This document shows positions 63,355 through 64,000 of a stretch of DNA of 64,000 nt, in pieces (position 1 is the stretch's first letter; each line of letters begins with the position of its first letter). A model generated the notes under the pieces. It was given only the letters and a program-made list of their open reading frames with translations. It did no database searches and had not been told where the DNA came from. The DNA is from an uncultured Prevotella sp. (lineage in GTDB: Bacteria; Bacteroidota; Bacteroidia; Bacteroidales; Bacteroidaceae): positions 1-64,000 of the forward strand of contig CAJJWN010000008.1 of NCBI GenBank assembly GCA_905196835.1, written 5' to 3'. The position numbers were made by a program, and so were the translations under genes.

Positions 63355-64000
63355 ATGAAAAAACTTCTTTTATCTTTAAGCCTGATATTAAGCGTTATGG
63401 CAATCAACGCGGCGGTCAAGGTTGACCGCATCGACCCTACCAACTGGTTTGTCGGCATGAAGAACCCGTCGCTCCAGCTGATGGTTTACGGCGAAGGCAT
63501 AGGCTCCGCCGACGTGACAACCGACTATGCAGGCGTGCGTGTGGACAGCATCGTGCGCGTAGACAGTCCCAACTACCTGCTCGTTTACCTCAATCTGGAG
63601 GGCGCGCAGCCGGGAGAAATGACCTTGAACTTTAAGAACGGCAAGGCCACAAAGAAGGTTAAGTACCAGCTGAAGGCACGCGAGAAGCGCGGAGAGGAGC
63701 GCATGGGCTTCACCAACGCCGACGTGCTGTACATGCTTATGCCCGACCGCTTCGCCGACGGAGACCCTACTAACAACCAAATCAAGGGCTTATACCCTTA
63801 CACCATCGACCGTTCGCAGCCCAGCCTGCGTCATGGCGGCGACTTGGAGGGCATCCGCCGGCACCTCGATTACTTCAAGGAGCTGGGCGTTACGGCCCTT
63901 TGGTTCACCCCGGTGCTTGAAAACAACTCGCCCGACTCCAACGGCAGCAGCTCGTACCACGGCTATGCTACGACCGACTACTACCGTGTAGACCCGCGTT
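63355..64000 (+). CDS. GH13 alpha-amylase/neopullulanase (SusA-like), truncated by the window edge
   Basis: The gene starts 14 bp after the pullulanase stop and runs off the right edge after about 215 codons, still open. Signal peptide KKLLLSLSLILSVMAINA; an N-terminal cyclomaltodextrinase-type domain (VKVDRIDPTNWFVGMKNPSL, QLMVYGEGIG); then the start of the catalytic barrel (DVLYMLMPDRFADGDPTNN, LDYFKELGVTALWFTPVLEN, YHGYATTDYYRVDPR). These fit periplasmic SusA-type neopullulanases. Catalytic residues lie beyond the edge. Confidence 0.9.
   Translation, partial: MKKLLLSLSLILSVMAINAAVKVDRIDPTNWFVGMKNPSLQLMVYGEGIGSADVTTDYAGVRVDSIVRVDSPNYLLVYLNLEGAQPGEMTLNFKNGKATKKVKYQLKAREKRGEERMGFTNADVLYMLMPDRFADGDPTNNQIKGLYPYTIDRSQPSLRHGGDLEGIRRHLDYFKELGVTALWFTPVLENNSPDSNGSSSYHGYATTDYYRVDPR

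Overview
The window looks like a chromosomal segment of a Bacteroidetes bacterium, most likely Prevotella or a close relative. The evidence is: Bacteroidetes-type promoters (TTTG about 19 bp before TAnnTTTG), type IX secretion genes porU and porV, an Mfa/Fim-type fimbrial locus, GLPGLI and DUF3575/DUF3868-type proteins, GH97 and DPE2-like starch enzymes, and a single large fused PurL. Most of it has GC-rich coding sequence, with AT-richer islands at about 16.74-17.24, 30.4-30.9, 35.3-35.9 and 52.3-55.9 kb.

Layout. 0.2-6.6 kb (minus): a tripartite export system transcribed as ATPase, two FtsX-type permeases, MacA-like adaptor, TolC-like channel. 6.9-10.3 kb (minus): a YtrA-like system of ATPase, two paralogous membrane proteins and a short GntR regulator. 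10.5-11.0 kb: a small unknown protein with a clear promoter. 12.0-15.9 kb: purL, carrying two in-frame repeat insertions. 16.2-17.8 kb: two half-size chromate transporters split by an AT-rich four-helix-bundle gene. 17.9-19.4 kb: two unknown envelope genes. 20.1-23.9 kb: a GLPGLI protein and an outer-membrane barrel. 24.2-30.1 kb (minus): FAH hydrolase, porU, porV, ispF. 30.4-32.1 kb: an unknown gene next to a Dam-type methylase. 32.6-35.2 kb: pyrE, an SRPBCC protein, argH. 35.3-40.4 kb: a lipoprotein, tRNA-Gly, tRNA-Leu, an OmpA/TPR lipoprotein, a thioredoxin-fold lipoprotein, and a YifB/ComM ATPase. 40.5-42.0 kb (minus): rbfA and a LolC/E-like permease. 42.8-55.9 kb: a nine-gene fimbrial locus. 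56.1 kb to the right edge: malQ, susB-like GH97, pullulanase, and a truncated GH13 gene, i.e. a starch/maltodextrin block with no susC, susD or susR in view.

The most unusual feature is the intergenic repeat content. Thirteen copies of one element share an exact design of four 22-bp modules (88 bp), each a quasi-palindrome of the type AAAAGGCCGTCTTTT, so A- and T-tracts recur every 11 bp. One side carries a TTGATAATCA-like flank; in 10 of 12 copies with a recognisable flank, it faces the start of the nearest gene. A diverged fourteenth array lies beside rbfA, and three modules appear inside a fimbrial-subunit CDS. Other families are three REPIN-like nested palindromes, locus-specific simple-sequence inverted repeats (two sit in frame inside purL), C/G-rich hairpins (one apparently captured in a CDS), and two long composite inverted-repeat islands.

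In the entries below, 'four-module element' means this 88-bp repeat, lettered A to M from left to right.
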